DNA of 64,000 bases from Lolium rigidum (GCF_022539505.1 NC_061508.1:35086256-35150255), one strand, 5' to 3'; shown: positions 1 to 11,404, counted from the stretch's first letter. The notes: generated from the letters alone by a model not told the origin. Program-made: numbers and translations.

Positions 1-5
1 GGGGC

Positions 6-842
6 ATGTTCTTCTACACCTACCCCGATAGCCCCATTGCTTTTGAAGGCGAGGTTCCCACCATCGATGCCAATAACGCTGAGGTGTCCCGGAAAGTCTG
101 AAGACGTTGATCGGCAGCAGTAATGCGCCATCAACCACCATGCTACGGGTGCGCAACGCTCCAAAGGAGGAATGTGTACCCGTACAAGGTGGCGTGGTTA
201 GAAGAAGAATCAAGGAGATAGAATATGCCGCAAGGGGAGCTCGAGACATGCAACCCCCATCCCTCTACGTATTTGTGGCTTCTCCATTGGAGAAGAGGCT
301 TCGTCAACAATGAAGGCCGAGCCCAAGATGGCTTGCCTGCTAGAGAAGGCTGGGTTTACCCTTCGGCGAAACAACAGGATCCCTCCGCCCCCCCCCCCGC
401 AGTGTGCGAGGCGTGGTGGAGGCAATCCGAGGATCTCATCAAGAAGAGGCACAAGGCTCGGCCCAAGTTCGGGCTCGGTTACATCGACCTTGGCGGCTCC
501 GACGATGAAGAAGAGGGGCCATCCTACGTCCCACGAGCTACGTGCCATGCTACGTCTGTCTCTTCAGGAGATGACACCGAACCTTCACGTCGCGATCTTC
601 ATCGACGAAACTACAACGACAACGACCTAACCAAGGTGGGGGATCTTGACTCGACATCAGCCCCGCGAGAGCTAGAAGACGGTGGGCAGCCCACAATCGA
701 CGAGCTCGTGGAGGTCAACCTTGGGACAGAGGATGATCCACGCCCCACTTTCGTTAGCGCCACGCTGACGGAAGAGGAGCGCGAAGGCTATCGAAGCTTC
801 TTGATGGAGTATTGAGATTGCTTTGCCTAGAACTACAAGGAG
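6..842 (+). pseudogene. Gypsy pol fragment upstream of RT (broken)
   Basis: One reading frame runs from position 6 into the RT region and is interrupted by stops at 99-101, 813-815 and 828-830. The stretch from 225 encodes an acidic linker-like region (GSDDEEEG). Its end (LTEEEREGYRSFLMEY), followed by the two stops and NYKEMPGLDP, is the usual lead-in to the Tat-type RT domain. No protease active site is visible here. The two stops close together just before RT look like point mutations, since the flanking residues continue in the same frame. Confidence 0.6.
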
Positions 843-3066
843 ATGCCGGGGCTGGACCCTCGTGTGGCCACTCACAAGCTGGCGATTGATCCACATCACC
901 GCCCGGTCAAGCAGCCTCCACGACGCTTACGACCTGAATTTGAAGACCAAGTCATCGCCGAGGTAGATAAACTTATCCTTGCAGGTTTCATCCGGGAGGC
1001 CAAATACACTCGGTGGCTCGCAAACATCGTGCCCGTAGAGAAGAAGAACGGCCAGGTGCGGGTCTGCCAGGACTTTCGCGACCTAAACCGAGCATGCCCC
1101 AAGGATGACTTTCCCTTGCCCATCACGGAGATGGTCGTCGACTCCACCACGGGTCATGGCGCACTGTCCTTCATGGATGGTTCGTCCGGCTACAACCAAA
1201 TCAAGATGGACCCAGATGACGCCATCGACACCGCCTTCAGGACCCCGAAGGGCAACTTCTACTGCACCGTCATGCCGTTCGGCTTGAAGAATGCTGGTGC
1301 AACGTACCAACGGGCCATGACGTACATACTCGGAGACCTCATCCATCATTCGGTGGAATGCTACGTCGACGACATGGTGTTCAAGACCAAAGAACGCCAA
1401 GATCACAAGGAGGACCTGCGGGTTGTCTTTGAGCGGCTACGTCAACACCAGCTCAAGATGAACCCGTTGAAATGTGCCTTCGCCGTTCAATCAGGGCTCT
1501 TCCTCGGCTTTGCCGTGCACCACCGAGGCATAGAGATCGAGCCCAAGAAGATCAAGGTCATCCTCAACATGCCACCACCCTGCAATCTCAAGGAGTTGCG
1601 GGACTTGCAGGGGAAGCTAACATACATTCGCCGTTTCATCTCCAACCTCTCAGGACGCATTCAGCCCTTCTCAAGCCTTATGAAGAAAGGAGCTCCGTTC
1701 GTATGGGATGAAGCTTGTCAAAGAGGCTTCGACGACATCAAGAGGTACTTGCTTAGTCCACCCGTCTTGGCAGCTCCTGTAAAAGGGCGCCCCCTTATTC
1801 TGTACATTGCAGCGCAGCCTGCTTCGATAGGCGCTCTACTCGCTCAACACAATGATGAAGGGAAGTAGGTGGCTTGCTACTACCTAAGCCGCACCATGGT
1901 GGGTGCTGAGCGGAACTACTCTCCAATAGAGAAGTTATGCTTGGCGCTAATTTTATCTTTGAAGAAGTTGAGACACTACATGCTAGCGCTACAAATCTAG
2001 CTCGTTGCAAGAGCGGACCCTATAAGGTACGTACTAAGTCAGCCTGCGTTGATGGGGAGACTAGGAAAATGGGCACTCCTCATGATGGAGTTTGACCTGA
2101 CCTTTGTCCCCCAGAAAGCGATCAAGGGGCAAGCCTTGGCAGATTTCCTTGCAGCGCACCCCATCCCCGAGGACTCTCCACTCATCACCAACCTCCCCGA
2201 TGAGGAGGTGTTCACCGCTGAGCTCGAAGGTCCATGGGAGCTCTACTTCGATGGTGCTTCCCGCACGGAGGTCGACCCCAATGGAACTCCTAGGCGGAGA
2301 GCGGGGGCAGGACTGGTGTTCAAGACACCACAAGGAGGGGTGATGTACCACTCATTCTCCCTCCTCAAGGAAGAGTGCTCCAACAACAAGGCGGAGTACG
2401 AGGCGCTCATCTTCGGCCTTCTCCTAGCGCTCTCCATGGAAGTCCGTTCCTTACGGGCCTATGGAGATTCTCAACTCCTCGTTCGGCAAGTCAACGACAT
2501 CTACGAGGTACGCAAGCCTGAACTGGTGCCGTACTACAACGCGGCCCGGAAGCTCATGGAGAAATTTCAACAAGTCGAAGTGCTCCATGTTCCGCGAAGC
2601 AGGAATGCACCTGCCGATGCGTTGGCGAAACTGGCATCGGCGCTGGTTCTCCCAAGTGACAAATCCACGCATGTGACGGTTGAAGAACGGTGGCTTCTTC
2701 CCGCTGTCTTGGAGCTCGTCCTGGAGAAAGGCGAAGTCAATACCATCACGACAAACGCCGTGGAGGAGGACGAGTGGCTGCAACCCTTCCTCGACTACTT
2801 CAAGCACGGCAGCCTCCCCGACGACCCCGTCAAGAGGCGCCAACTGCAACGACGACTCCCATCCTATGTCTATAAGGCCGGCGTCTTGTACAGACGGTCT
2901 CATGGGCAGGAGATTTTACTTCGGTGTGTCAACCGAGGTGAAGCTGAGAAGATCCTGCAGGAGATGCACCACGGAGTCTGCGGTGGCCACCAAGGCGGGG
3001 CCAAAATGTACCATGGCATACGCCTAGCTGGGTACTATTGGCCCGGCATCATGACCGACGAGTCTC
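843..3066 (+). pseudogene. Gypsy reverse transcriptase, RNase H and second RNase H (broken)
   Basis: RT is clear: the VCQDFRDLNRACPKD block near 1070, the MPFGLKNAGATYQR block near 1270 and the catalytic YVDDMV motif near 1365. It would copy element RNA into DNA in the cytoplasmic particle. The connection and first RNase H follow in the same frame but are cut by stops at 1866-1868 and 1998-2000. From 2049 the frame is open again and holds a second, archaeal-type RNase H (LYFDGAS near 2232, NNKAEYEAL near 2385, ADALAKLAS near 2612) and the start of the integrase zinc finger (MHHGVCGGH near 2965). The frame is lost around 3055-3070. All breaks fall within well-conserved blocks, so this is a dead copy. 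Confidence 0.88.
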
Positions 3067-3069
3067 CGG

Positions 3070-4023
3070 GTGGCCAAGTCATGCCACGGTTGCCAAATCC
3101 ATGGCGACTTCAAGCATCAGCCGCCGGCGCCTCTACACCCCACCATTCCCGCATGGCCATTCGATGCTTGGGGCATCGACGTCATCGGCCCTATTGACCC
3201 ACCATCTTCCGGGGAACATCGCTTCATCCTTGCGGCGACCGACTACTTCTCCAAGTGGGCGGAGGCTGTCCCGCTGCGGGAGGTGAAGAGCGACAACGTC
3301 ATCAACTTCCTAGAGCGAAATATCATATATCGCTTTGGGATTCCACACCGCATCACCTCCGACAACGCCAAGGCCTTCAAATCCAGCAAGATGCATAGGT
3401 TCATGGCGAAGTACAAGATCAAGTGGAACTACTCCACTGGCTACTACCCTCAAGCCAATGGGGCGATTGAAGCCTTCAACAAGACTCTTGGCAAGATACT
3501 CAAGAAGACGGTGACAAGGCACCGAAGGCCCGATCGTCTCTTCGAGTCCTTATGGGCGTACCGTGTTACAGTCCGTACCCCAACTCAGGCTACACCATAT
3601 TCCCTTGTCTACGGGAGTGAGGCCGTGCTTCCACTAGAAGTCCAGCTACCCTCTCTACGGGTGGCTATCCAAGACGAACTCACCAAAGACGAACAGGTAC
3701 ACCTGCGGTTTCAGGAGCTCGACGCCCTGGAAGAGGAGCGTCTTCATGCCCTACAAAATCTGGAGCTTTATCGCCAGAACATGGTGAGAGCTTATGACAA
3801 GCTCGTCAAGCGGCGCGTCTTCCGGAAAGGCGAGCTGGTCCTTGTGCTCAGGCGCCCCATCGTCGTCACACACAAGACGAGGGGGAAGTTCGAGCCGAAG
3901 TGGGAAGGACCATATGCCATCGAGAAAGTCTACGACGGGGGTGCATACCAGCTGGTCGATCCTCAGGGAGCCCGGCCCATGCCTCCAATCAATGGAAGGT
4001 TCCTCAAAAAATATTTTTGCTAA
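3070..4023 (+). pseudogene. Gypsy integrase (frameshifted from upstream pol)
   Basis: Open for 317 codons in a frame different from the RT frame. It starts inside the HHCC zinc finger (CHGC near 3079). The DDE core is visible: first Asp in WGIDVIGPI (near 3172), second Asp in TSDNAKAF (near 3358), Glu in GAIEAFNKT (near 3460). A C-terminal basic region with a GPY-like segment (WEGPYAI near 3902) ends in FLKKYFC. No chromodomain is seen, which fits Tat rather than chromovirus elements. The core looks intact, but it depends on the broken upstream frame for expression. Confidence 0.88.
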
Positions 4024-5634
4024 ACATTTGCCTCTTCCATTGCCTTTTTTTTAATAATGGGGAATCCTCTGTCGGCTCGATCTATGGTGCATTCTTATAT
4101 GCATAGCGTGGATATTTATTTTTCCCCATTTTAAAATGGACCATGTCCAACAACAAAAAAACTGGCTTTCCCCAACACACCACGCTTGTGATTGAAGATT
4201 TGGCTACCCTGGAGCTTATCGGAGGGTGGCACAATGTGTCAAGCTGCAAGTTGAGCGGCTCTTATACCCATAAAGCACGACACGTACCAAGTGTATGCTT
4301 CCGGAGGCAGTGGAGAAGATTACTTGGGCACTTCATCGTACCGAGGCTCCACGCCCCGTGCTTCCCGGCGTGCCACTCTCACACAGAGGCTCACGCTCCG
4401 GGGAAGACCTTAGGAGAAAGATCATGAAAGGCCTGCCCAACCCAGCACAAGTTGGACTAGGTGTGGAGCCACGTGACAACCCTGGGGCGTGCCACCATAA
4501 GCTCCAGATAAAGTGCCAGAGGGTTTCGTAGTCCACCAAAGTGAACGGTTGCCTTCCAAGTTCTCAAGATGGGTCCCCAAGCAAGCGAAGAAGAGTCCCA
4601 AAAGTTCAAGCAAAGAGAAATTACAAAGAAGCTCAAGCAAACAAAAACTCCAAAAGAAGTACAAGCAATCTCATGAAGTCTATGGTCATTCAAATGGCCC
4701 GTACAAGCAGCCCTCACAAGACGGCAAACATCCAAAAAATCCAAAAATCAAGTATAAAGGTCCCAAAGATCGAGGGAACCCATTGGAAAGAAGGCGGAAG
4801 GTAGCTGTTCACCACCCCTCAAGAAGGCATGGAAACTCCCAAGCCATTGTCCCAAAGCCATTCAGCCCCGTCCTACCATGCCCAAGCCTCTGGGTCCGTG
4901 GGGCATCATGCTGTGGGCATGCTGAGCTGTGGGGTTCCTCGGTACCATAATGGGCTAGGGTATGGCTCTCTACTGCCTCCCGGAAGCATCTCCAAATACG
5001 GCGCCTCCACACACACACTTACACGCAAGGACAAGATATAATCGTCATGGTCTTTCGATGGTTCCCAATGACAAGTCCTTCGGTGGTCTTCTCGGATATC
5101 ACACATATAGCTTGTGTATGACGGGAAAGCCAACATTTTAGAAAAAATCCCAAACCAAACCCGTTCTTTTTGTTGCTCTCTACCTTGCTTCGTGTTTCCT
5201 TGCTCTTGTTTCCTCGAATCCGAGAAAGTATAGGGACACACTTTCAGAAGTTGAGTTGCGACTTGGCGCCCATGATGATGGACTCGCCATGACCTTCAAA
5301 TGTCTACACCGACCTACTTCGGCAATACCGGGACGGTGTTGACGCCGATGACTTTCCGGCGGTACATCTACATCAAACATGAAGATACGGGAGCAGTGCA
5401 GCGCGCCAGTGCGGCTAGCGCGAATCTGTGAAACTCTTCAATCTAGCTGGCTGGCACCATGATGGCTACATGGTCCCGGTTGGATTGATAAGATTTCTCC
5501 ACGACACGGCATGTTATTTCGCCGTGCAACGAAGATGAAGGAAGACTAGCCGGTTGGTGGGCATCGCACACGATCCCAACCGGTCTTCTTCAAAACGCGT
5601 ATGCGGACGTACCTTCCCGCACAAATCTACATCA

Positions 5635-5905
5635 ATGCTCGGCACTCGCGACACAGCCTCTACATCAACACTTGGCACTCGCGACTCTGCCTCTACATCA
5701 ACACCTGGCAGCCGCGACACTTCCTCTACGTCAACGCTCGGTTCTCGTGACTCTGCCTCTACATCAACACATGGCGGCCGCAGCACTTCCTCTACGTCAA
5801 CGCTCGGGACTCTTAACATTGCCTCTACATCAACGCCCGGCGCTCGCAACATTGCCTCTACATCAACACTCTACAACCACGACAATTCCTCTACATCAAC
5901 TCTCG
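5635..5905 (+). repeat. 33-bp tandem repeat (about 8 copies)
   Basis: A unit of 33 bases built around CCTCTACATCAACRCTYGG repeats about eight times with moderate divergence. Because 33 is a multiple of three it reads as an 11-residue repeat (GTRDSASTSTL type) within an open frame at 5554-6009. The array sits about 160 bases before the proposed 3' LTR, where Tat elements commonly carry tandem arrays. Confidence 0.85.
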
Positions 5906-6053
5906 GGCCTCCGACAAGTCGCTCCAACTCGAAACATCATCTACATCATCCTAGGGTGCCTCCCAAGACGCGAAGGCACATGCTGCACATGTACTGGTTG
6001 CGCGGGTAATTTCGCCAAGCCAAGGCCGACTTGCTTCGCGCGCGACCTCGCCT

Positions 6054-6067
6054 TGACGAGGGGCATT
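6054..6067 (+). promoter_or_regulatory. Putative polypurine tract before 3' LTR
   Basis: GACGAGGGGCATT lies directly before the proposed LTR start TGTTCGACGC. A G-rich purine run in this place would prime plus-strand DNA synthesis. It is short, so the assignment depends on the LTR boundary being right. Confidence 0.5.
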
Positions 6068-6570
6068 TGTTCGACGCATTTTTGGCGTTGTTGGCAAGCT
6101 CTGAATTCCTGAATATAAGTTGAACAAGTGCCAACAAAAAAGCTGCGTACATGCATGCATGAAGATGATCATTTACTTGATCATTTCTACGTGCACATAC
6201 ATGAAGCCAGTGCCCATGAGTTCACGTTAGGCAGCTAACATGTGCGCACACGCGGCCAAGCAGGCTAAGTGCCGTCGATTGAAGAACTAAATCAGGGTAT
6301 TTGGCAGCTGTACACGTACAAGCTGTGCGTACGTACACGCTGGCTGGTCTGCAGATGCAGCGTTTTAGGAACGCGCACACGGCACGATCAGTTGATCGGC
6401 GAGAGCTCACTGCTAACAAATTTTTTGCCTGGTTGGTATTTATCCATCTACAGCTATCAGATAAGCATCACGCGAGACGGGCTCAACGAATGGCGATATT
6501 CTCGGAAGATCAGATGGCCGCCCGGCAGCGACGAATATCACGCCTACGTCGTTATCTTCCGTCCTCCTTA

Positions 6571-6583
6571 CTGCCTATAAAAG
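6571..6583 (+). promoter_or_regulatory. TATA-like box in proposed LTR
   Basis: CCTATAAAAGC is a strong TATA-box match. It is followed after about 30 bases by purine-rich sequence that looks like a transcript leader. It would be the LTR promoter if the LTR call is right. Confidence 0.5.
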
Positions 6584-7049
6584 CTACACACCTATACGGA
6601 GGTGAAAAGGAGGAAAAGGAGAGACTCACGCAGAAGAGGAAGACGGAGGAGAGAAAAGAAGGCCATCGTACCTGACCAGACGCAGTAGCCGGAGAAACGA
6701 CGGGCGACTGCGGAGGCAGCTCTCGTACCTGGAGATCAAGACGCAGGCGCAGCTCACACCTACAGCTCTCATCACCAACACTCATCCATCCATCGATATG
6801 ATACCCCATAAATCCCACGCACGCACACAGCTAGCCGAGAGATCAATCAGGAGTAAGAAGGCCATGGAGGTGAAGATGACGATGACGACTCCTAATGGTG
6901 AGAATGGTTAAAATCTCTCTCAACTCTTTTCCCTGCTCTGCCCTCTCCCATACACATGCATATTACACGGCGACACTCGGAGGTGGTGCGCGACCTGCCG
7001 GGAAAAGACACGTCTCTCGAACTGCCGGTGTGCAGCCCGGCAACCTCTA

Positions 7050-8390
7050 CAACTCCATCAACACCATGGCACCCGCGAGGCGCGACGACGACATCCGCGA
7101 GGCGAAGAGGCTGCCGGCGTGCAGCACGGCGCCATCTTCACCAGTCGTGAGGCGCGACGACGACGTCCGTGATGGGATTGCCAGCGTGCAGTGCGGCGCC
7201 ATCTTCATCACCCGTGAGGCGCGACGACGACGCCCGCGACGGGGCTGCTGGCGTGCATCACAGCGCCCTCCACACCATACCCGCATGATGCAATGACGAA
7301 GCTCACGACGGGGCTGCCGGCGTGCTGCCGGATGCCATCTTCACCACCTACGAGGTGTAACGACGGCAACGTCCGTGCCAGGCTGCCGGCGTGCAGAGCG
7401 GCGCCATCTCCACCACCGCCAAGGCGCAGCGATGACATCCTCGACAAGGCTGCCATTGTGCAGCAGCGGCGCCATCTTCACCACCGGCGAGGCGCAGCGA
7501 TGCATCCGTGACGAGGTTGCCGGCGGGCAGCGCGGCGCCATCTCCACGGCGCCCACGAGCTCGACGACGATGACCTTGACGAGGCTGTCGGCGTGCGGCG
7601 CGGCGCCACCTCCATGGCACCCGCGAGGAGCGACAACGCCGACCTTGACAAGGCCAACGGCGTGCGGTGCGACGCTATCTCTACGACGTCCGCGAGGATG
7701 CCGCCGGCGTGCAGCGCGACACCATCAACACCACACCCACGAGGCGCGACGACGACGTCCGCGACGAGGCTGCCGGCGCGTAGCATGGCGCCATCGACAC
7801 CACACCGGTGAGGCGCGACGACGACGTTCGCGACGAGGCTGCCGGCGCGTAGCATGGCGCCATCAACACCACACCCGCGAGGCGCGACAACGACGTCTGC
7901 GACGAGGCTGTCGAAGTGTAGCGCGGCGCCATCAACTCCATGTCACACGCGAGGCGCGACGACGACGTCCGCGACGAGGCTCCCGGCGCGTAGCATGGCG
8001 CCATCGACACCACACCCGCGAGGCGCGACGACGACGTCCGCGACGAGGCTGCCAGCGTGTAACATGGCGCCATCAACACCACATCCGTGAAGCGCGGCGA
8101 CGATGTCCGTGCCGAAGCTGCCGGCGTGTAGCGCGACGCCATCACCACCACACTTATGGGGCGTGACGACAACGCCCGGGTTTGTCGGCGTGCAGCGCGA
8201 CGCCATCTTCAACTCCACACAATGCCACCGACGATGACGTCGGGGCTGCCGGCGTACAGCCCGGCGACATCCGCCATGGCGAGGACGACGACGTCCGCGA
8301 CGAGGCTGCCGGCGTGCAGCGTGGCGCCATCAACACCACACTTGCGAGGCGAGGCGAGACGACACCTTCGACGCCCCCCCCCACTAGTCC
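7050..8390 (+). repeat. 69-bp GC-rich minisatellite
   Basis: The unit contains GAGGCGCGACGACGACG, then GAGGCTGCCGGCG, then GGCGCCATCAACACCACAC. Unit starts at 7741, 7810, 7879, 7951, 8020 and 8089 give spacings of 69, 69, 72, 69 and 69; more diverged units extend on both sides. The period is 23 codons, so several frames stay open on both strands for long distances (for example 7375-8166). These open frames are a by-product of the repeat. Confidence 0.9.
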
Positions 8391-9123
8391 GTGCGACGGC
8401 ATCCTTGTCTATGACGACATGCATTAACTTGGCGTTGGTCCAAGACGAGGCGCCGACCACATTGGCTACACCGACTGGCGTGTGCGTCGGTTTTCACACC
8501 GATGCCAATCTCCAATGACAACTTACTCCCGCGAGACATATACCCCTTGCGCACCCCGACGAGGCTGCTGGTCGTCGAGAAGTCCCAGCTGAGAGGACCC
8601 ATGCTACTCCAACCCAACCTACACCAACATCGTCAAGACCGACGAGGCACGACGACGAGGGCGGGCGTGACCGGTGCAAAGGTCACGCCACATGCGGCGC
8701 GTGTACCGACAAGGACACAGGCTCTGCCGCCGCCCACACACACCACCACATCATGCATGGAGAACGCGAAGCGAAGACGACGAAGACGACCACACGGCTT
8801 AATCGGAGGTGTCTCGCGGTGTAACCCGCGGGAGTAATTAACCGGGTGCCTTCCGAGGCCCTAGGAACCAGGAGATCGCAATCGCCATAGTCAGGCCGGC
8901 CGCGCAAGCAGGCCACGGAGCGCTTTGTATTCGGGGACTTGTACTTTGTTTCTCCAAGAGAGATTAATGAAATGCATGCTTCCCTATTTTTTCTTGTGTA
9001 CTACGGTACACTGGCACGCCCGCACTTCTTTATTTTACCCCGGCGCATGAGAGAAACACGCTACCATGCTCCCCCTCAACGTAGCGCATCTGTCTTTCGC
9101 AGACGTTTTTCTCGTGTCAAACA

Positions 9124-10354
9124 GTATGTACCCAGGAGGAGCCGATTCATGAAATCGATCGGCTAATAAAAAATCGAAAATAGAAAAATTTTAAGCACAG
9201 CCGATGCTCGGACATCGACTCTAGAATTGCAGAGCTTCAACTGCCATTTTGATGAGCCAACTGCACCCTTGACCTGAAGGCATACAACGTCACGACTGGC
9301 CGGAGCTTCAACTGCAGCGTCATTGGAACGTGGGGCTGGATTTCTTCAAGGATGTTCTTCACCTCCTTAGAGTTTTCGACCGATGTCTCAATGGGGGAAG
9401 AAAGCAGAGCGTTGGGGCGTTGGAGTTGGGACTTGGTTCATCACATGCTGTGGAGGGGCCGAGCCCAACAAAGGAAGCATACCTCACCTAGGACCATGGG
9501 AACAGCCGACTATGATACAATCGGCTATGGCATTTTTGCCTGGAGTTTGGCCAAGGTAGCGACTTAGTCGATGTCACCTTTAGAGATGGTTGCGTCCAGA
9601 GGTGTGGAGGGCATCAGAACTTTATCCGTTCCCACTGGAAGTTTCATCAGTCCACGAAAAAGATGGTGAGCCGATCTGAGCAGCAAAGCACAAGAATTGA
9701 GCTAGGAGGGGTTGGCATTTGAAGCTTCTTGGTTTAAGGGAGGGGTTTGTTGTTCCTTTTGAACCCTCCTGGTACAACGACTCTGTGTGCGTGCTCATAC
9801 CAACTGGGAGGAAAGCAGGGACGGATCATGATGGAATATAACTGCCGAGTGCGGTCGTCCTCGGCAAAGCTGTCTAAACCTGAAGGGGACCGGATTTTTA
9901 AAATTTTCAGACTCCTGATAAGGAAAGAGGAGAGGGTCATCCAGGCCCTGGTAAAAATTTCTGAACCGTTCGGATGCTTCCTTGGGGTTCAGTCTGATGC
10001 CTGGGAGACTATACAAGGCCTTGCCCTAGTGATTTGGAGCGGTTAAGAATCACCTTCAGGCCAAAGACCGTGACATTGGCGCTGGACGATTTCGCCATTG
10101 GGCTCGCTGCGGAGATTTTGCGTGTCTAAGATCTAGGGTTCGCACAGCTGCAAGTTGTTCGATTGAAACTGACGCGTTGCCATCGGCTCATTGAGCATTG
10201 ACCAAGTTGACAAACGGCAAAATTAGCATAAAGGAAATCGGCAAAATCAAAGGGAGTTCTTCATTAATCATATGATTTCTTACAAAGAGAAGCCGATTGC
10301 TCGACAAAAGGGGAACAGATTTCTACTGCTAATCCTATGCTAGTAGTCCCTATT
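9124..10354. other. Internal region of TGTGTT element, no gene recognised
   Basis: No convincing coding frame. Repeated AGCCGAT/ATCGGCT words occur (near 9139, 9159, 9201, 9506, 9522, 9671, 10182, 10294). The same words are frequent in the other copy of the family at 63.1-64.0 kb. Confidence 0.5.
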
Positions 10355-10894
10355 CTAAGGGTTGTTGCTGCCGTCGCTAGGGAAGCTGCCGTCACTGCTG
10401 CTGTCGACGAGTTCCTCGTCGCTGCTACTGTAACCTTCAGCAGGAGCTCCTTCCTCTTCATCATCATCGTCTTCATCTGACCAAGCCCAGCCACGGATGC
10501 GCTTTGGCGGTGGTTCGTCGGAGGAGACGTCGTCCTCTTTTTCCTCCTTCATGTCGGGGGAGATATCTTCATCTTCATCATCCGATTCTTCTTCTTTGGT
10601 GGAGGAGGTGAATTTACCCCGGAAGGAGAGGTCATCGTCGCTCTCCACCTCCAGTTCTCCGTCAATCAGGAAACGGAGGTCGTCTTCCCCGTCAGTCAGA
10701 GGCATGTCGCCAACTGACCAGACGAGGTCCTCGGGTCGGCCATCTGGCACGAAATCAAAGTCCCACTCCTGCTCATCCCAATGCTCGGGAGCGCGCCTAT
10801 TGTACGCTTCCATCTGGTTGTGCTCTGGAATCGGCTCGCTCGAGGAAGAGGATTGGAGAGAAACGGAAGAGGAGGAGGAGGAAGACGTGGCCAT
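10355..10894 (-). CDS. Acidic Ser/Asp/Glu-rich protein, antisense in LTR element
   Basis: 179 codons, opposite to the direction of the retroelement. The start codon (10894) lies 277 bases from the LTR. The protein begins with a Ser run, has a long Asp/Glu-rich middle and end, and contains a short basic-aromatic block (PPPKRIRGWAWSDEDDDDEE) that could be a nuclear-localisation-like signal. A diverged relative is at 62613-63044, with the same start context, similar 5' leader and nearly the same distance to the LTR. I do not recognise a known domain. Grande (Tat-lineage) elements of maize are known to carry an antisense accessory gene for a nuclear protein, so a comparable role is possible but unproven. 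The low-complexity composition calls for caution. Confidence 0.55.
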   Translation of the reverse strand: MATSSSSSSSVSLQSSSSSEPIPEHNQMEAYNRRAPEHWDEQEWDFDFVPDGRPEDLVWSVGDMPLTDGEDDLRFLIDGELEVESDDDLSFRGKFTSSTKEEESDDEDEDISPDMKEEKEDDVSSDEPPPKRIRGWAWSDEDDDDEEEGAPAEGYSSSDEELVDSSSDGSFPSDGSNNP

Positions 10895-11161
10895 AGGAAG
10901 AGGGTTTTTTGGACTGATGGTTGGTACAGAGCAGAGGATGGAGAAGCGAACTGCAAGAGGTGGCTAAATAAAAGGGGATATAGCGGAAGATTTAATGCTC
11001 AAGCAGTTTTCGAGGATGTGGTGCCACAACTGTCAAATCGTGCAGAGAAGTTGAGAAGGCAAGGCATCATGATGAAGAATACTGCGACGGTTCTGCTCTG
11101 CCACGACATGACCCTTCGAAGAAAAAAACAGAGTGGTTTTGAAATTATCATTGCCAAAACC

Positions 11162-11170
11162 AGGGGGGCA
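11162..11170 (+). promoter_or_regulatory. Polypurine tract
   Basis: AGGGGGGCA directly precedes the LTR start TGTGTTATCACC. The mirror-image sequence (TGCCCCTGG) flanks the LTR of the second copy at 62332-62340, which supports the boundary. Confidence 0.75.
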
Positions 11171-11393
11171 TGTGTTATCACCAGATTTTGACCAAATCAG
11201 GAGATGGGCCGTAAGTGAAGATGGGCTTGAAGATATACACGTGGAGCGTCTTTGAAGCGGCCTTGCACGAAGAGTTTGGGCTAGATTGCCCGTGTATCTG
11301 TAATATAGTAGATCGCATCTTAGTTTAGAATTAAAAGATAGAGTTTAACCCGTGCACGGTTAGGTGCACGCTCGAATTAGAAAGTCCCTTGGA

Positions 11394-11404
11394 CTATAAA
11401 TATG
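11394..11404 (+). promoter_or_regulatory. TATA-like box in LTR
   Basis: CTATAAATATG about 220 bases into the LTR, followed by a leader rich in A/C. This is a plausible U3/R boundary promoter. Confidence 0.55.

Larger units (their letters stand above)
4024..6067 (+). other. Non-coding 3' internal region of the Tat-type element
   Basis: About 2 kb between the integrase stop and the proposed LTR. Open frames here (for example 4513-4950, Lys/Ser-rich) show no recognisable domain and are probably chance frames in low-complexity sequence. The only organised feature is a 33-bp tandem array near the end. Long 3' untranslated regions of this kind are known for Tat elements. Confidence 0.55.
1..9123 (+). 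mobile_element. Ty3/gypsy retrotransposon, Tat lineage, 3' part
   Basis: This is the right-hand part of a plus-strand LTR retrotransposon; its 5' LTR and gag lie outside the window. Domain order is reverse transcriptase, RNase H, a second RNase H, integrase. That puts integrase after RT, as in Ty3/gypsy, and the extra RNase H (FDGAS motif near 2235) is typical of the Tat lineage (Ogre/Retand/Grande relatives). A long non-coding 3' region with tandem repeats, also a Tat habit, follows pol to about 6067, then a purine tract and a proposed 3' LTR. Pol carries several in-frame stops and a frameshift, so the copy cannot move by itself. The lineage is an inference from domain content. Confidence 0.8.
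6068..9123 (+). repeat. Proposed 3' LTR of the Tat-type element
   Basis: The boundaries are inferred. The left end TGTTCGACGC follows a purine tract, and the right end GTGTCAAACA gives a matching short inverted end (TGTTYGACRC). Inside are a TATA-like box near 6574, an A/G-rich transcribed-looking stretch (6600-6670), a 69-bp minisatellite (7050-8390) and a polyadenylation-like stretch near 8965 (TTAATGAAATG). At about 3.06 kb it is long, which is within the range for Tat elements. No second LTR is in the window to confirm the ends. Confidence 0.5.

Noticed and set aside
225..815. Separate gene upstream of RT
   Set aside because: It is in the same frame as the RT region and ends at a stop inside a conserved pol lead-in, so it is part of the broken gypsy pol.
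5554..6009. Ser/Thr-rich secreted repeat protein
   Set aside because: The frame is created by the 33-bp tandem array in the non-coding 3' region of a gypsy element. There is no signal peptide or gene context.
7375..8166. 263-codon open frame on the plus strand (and long minus-strand frames)
   Set aside because: The frame is made of the 69-bp minisatellite; the translation is a simple repeat and frames on both strands are open for the same reason.
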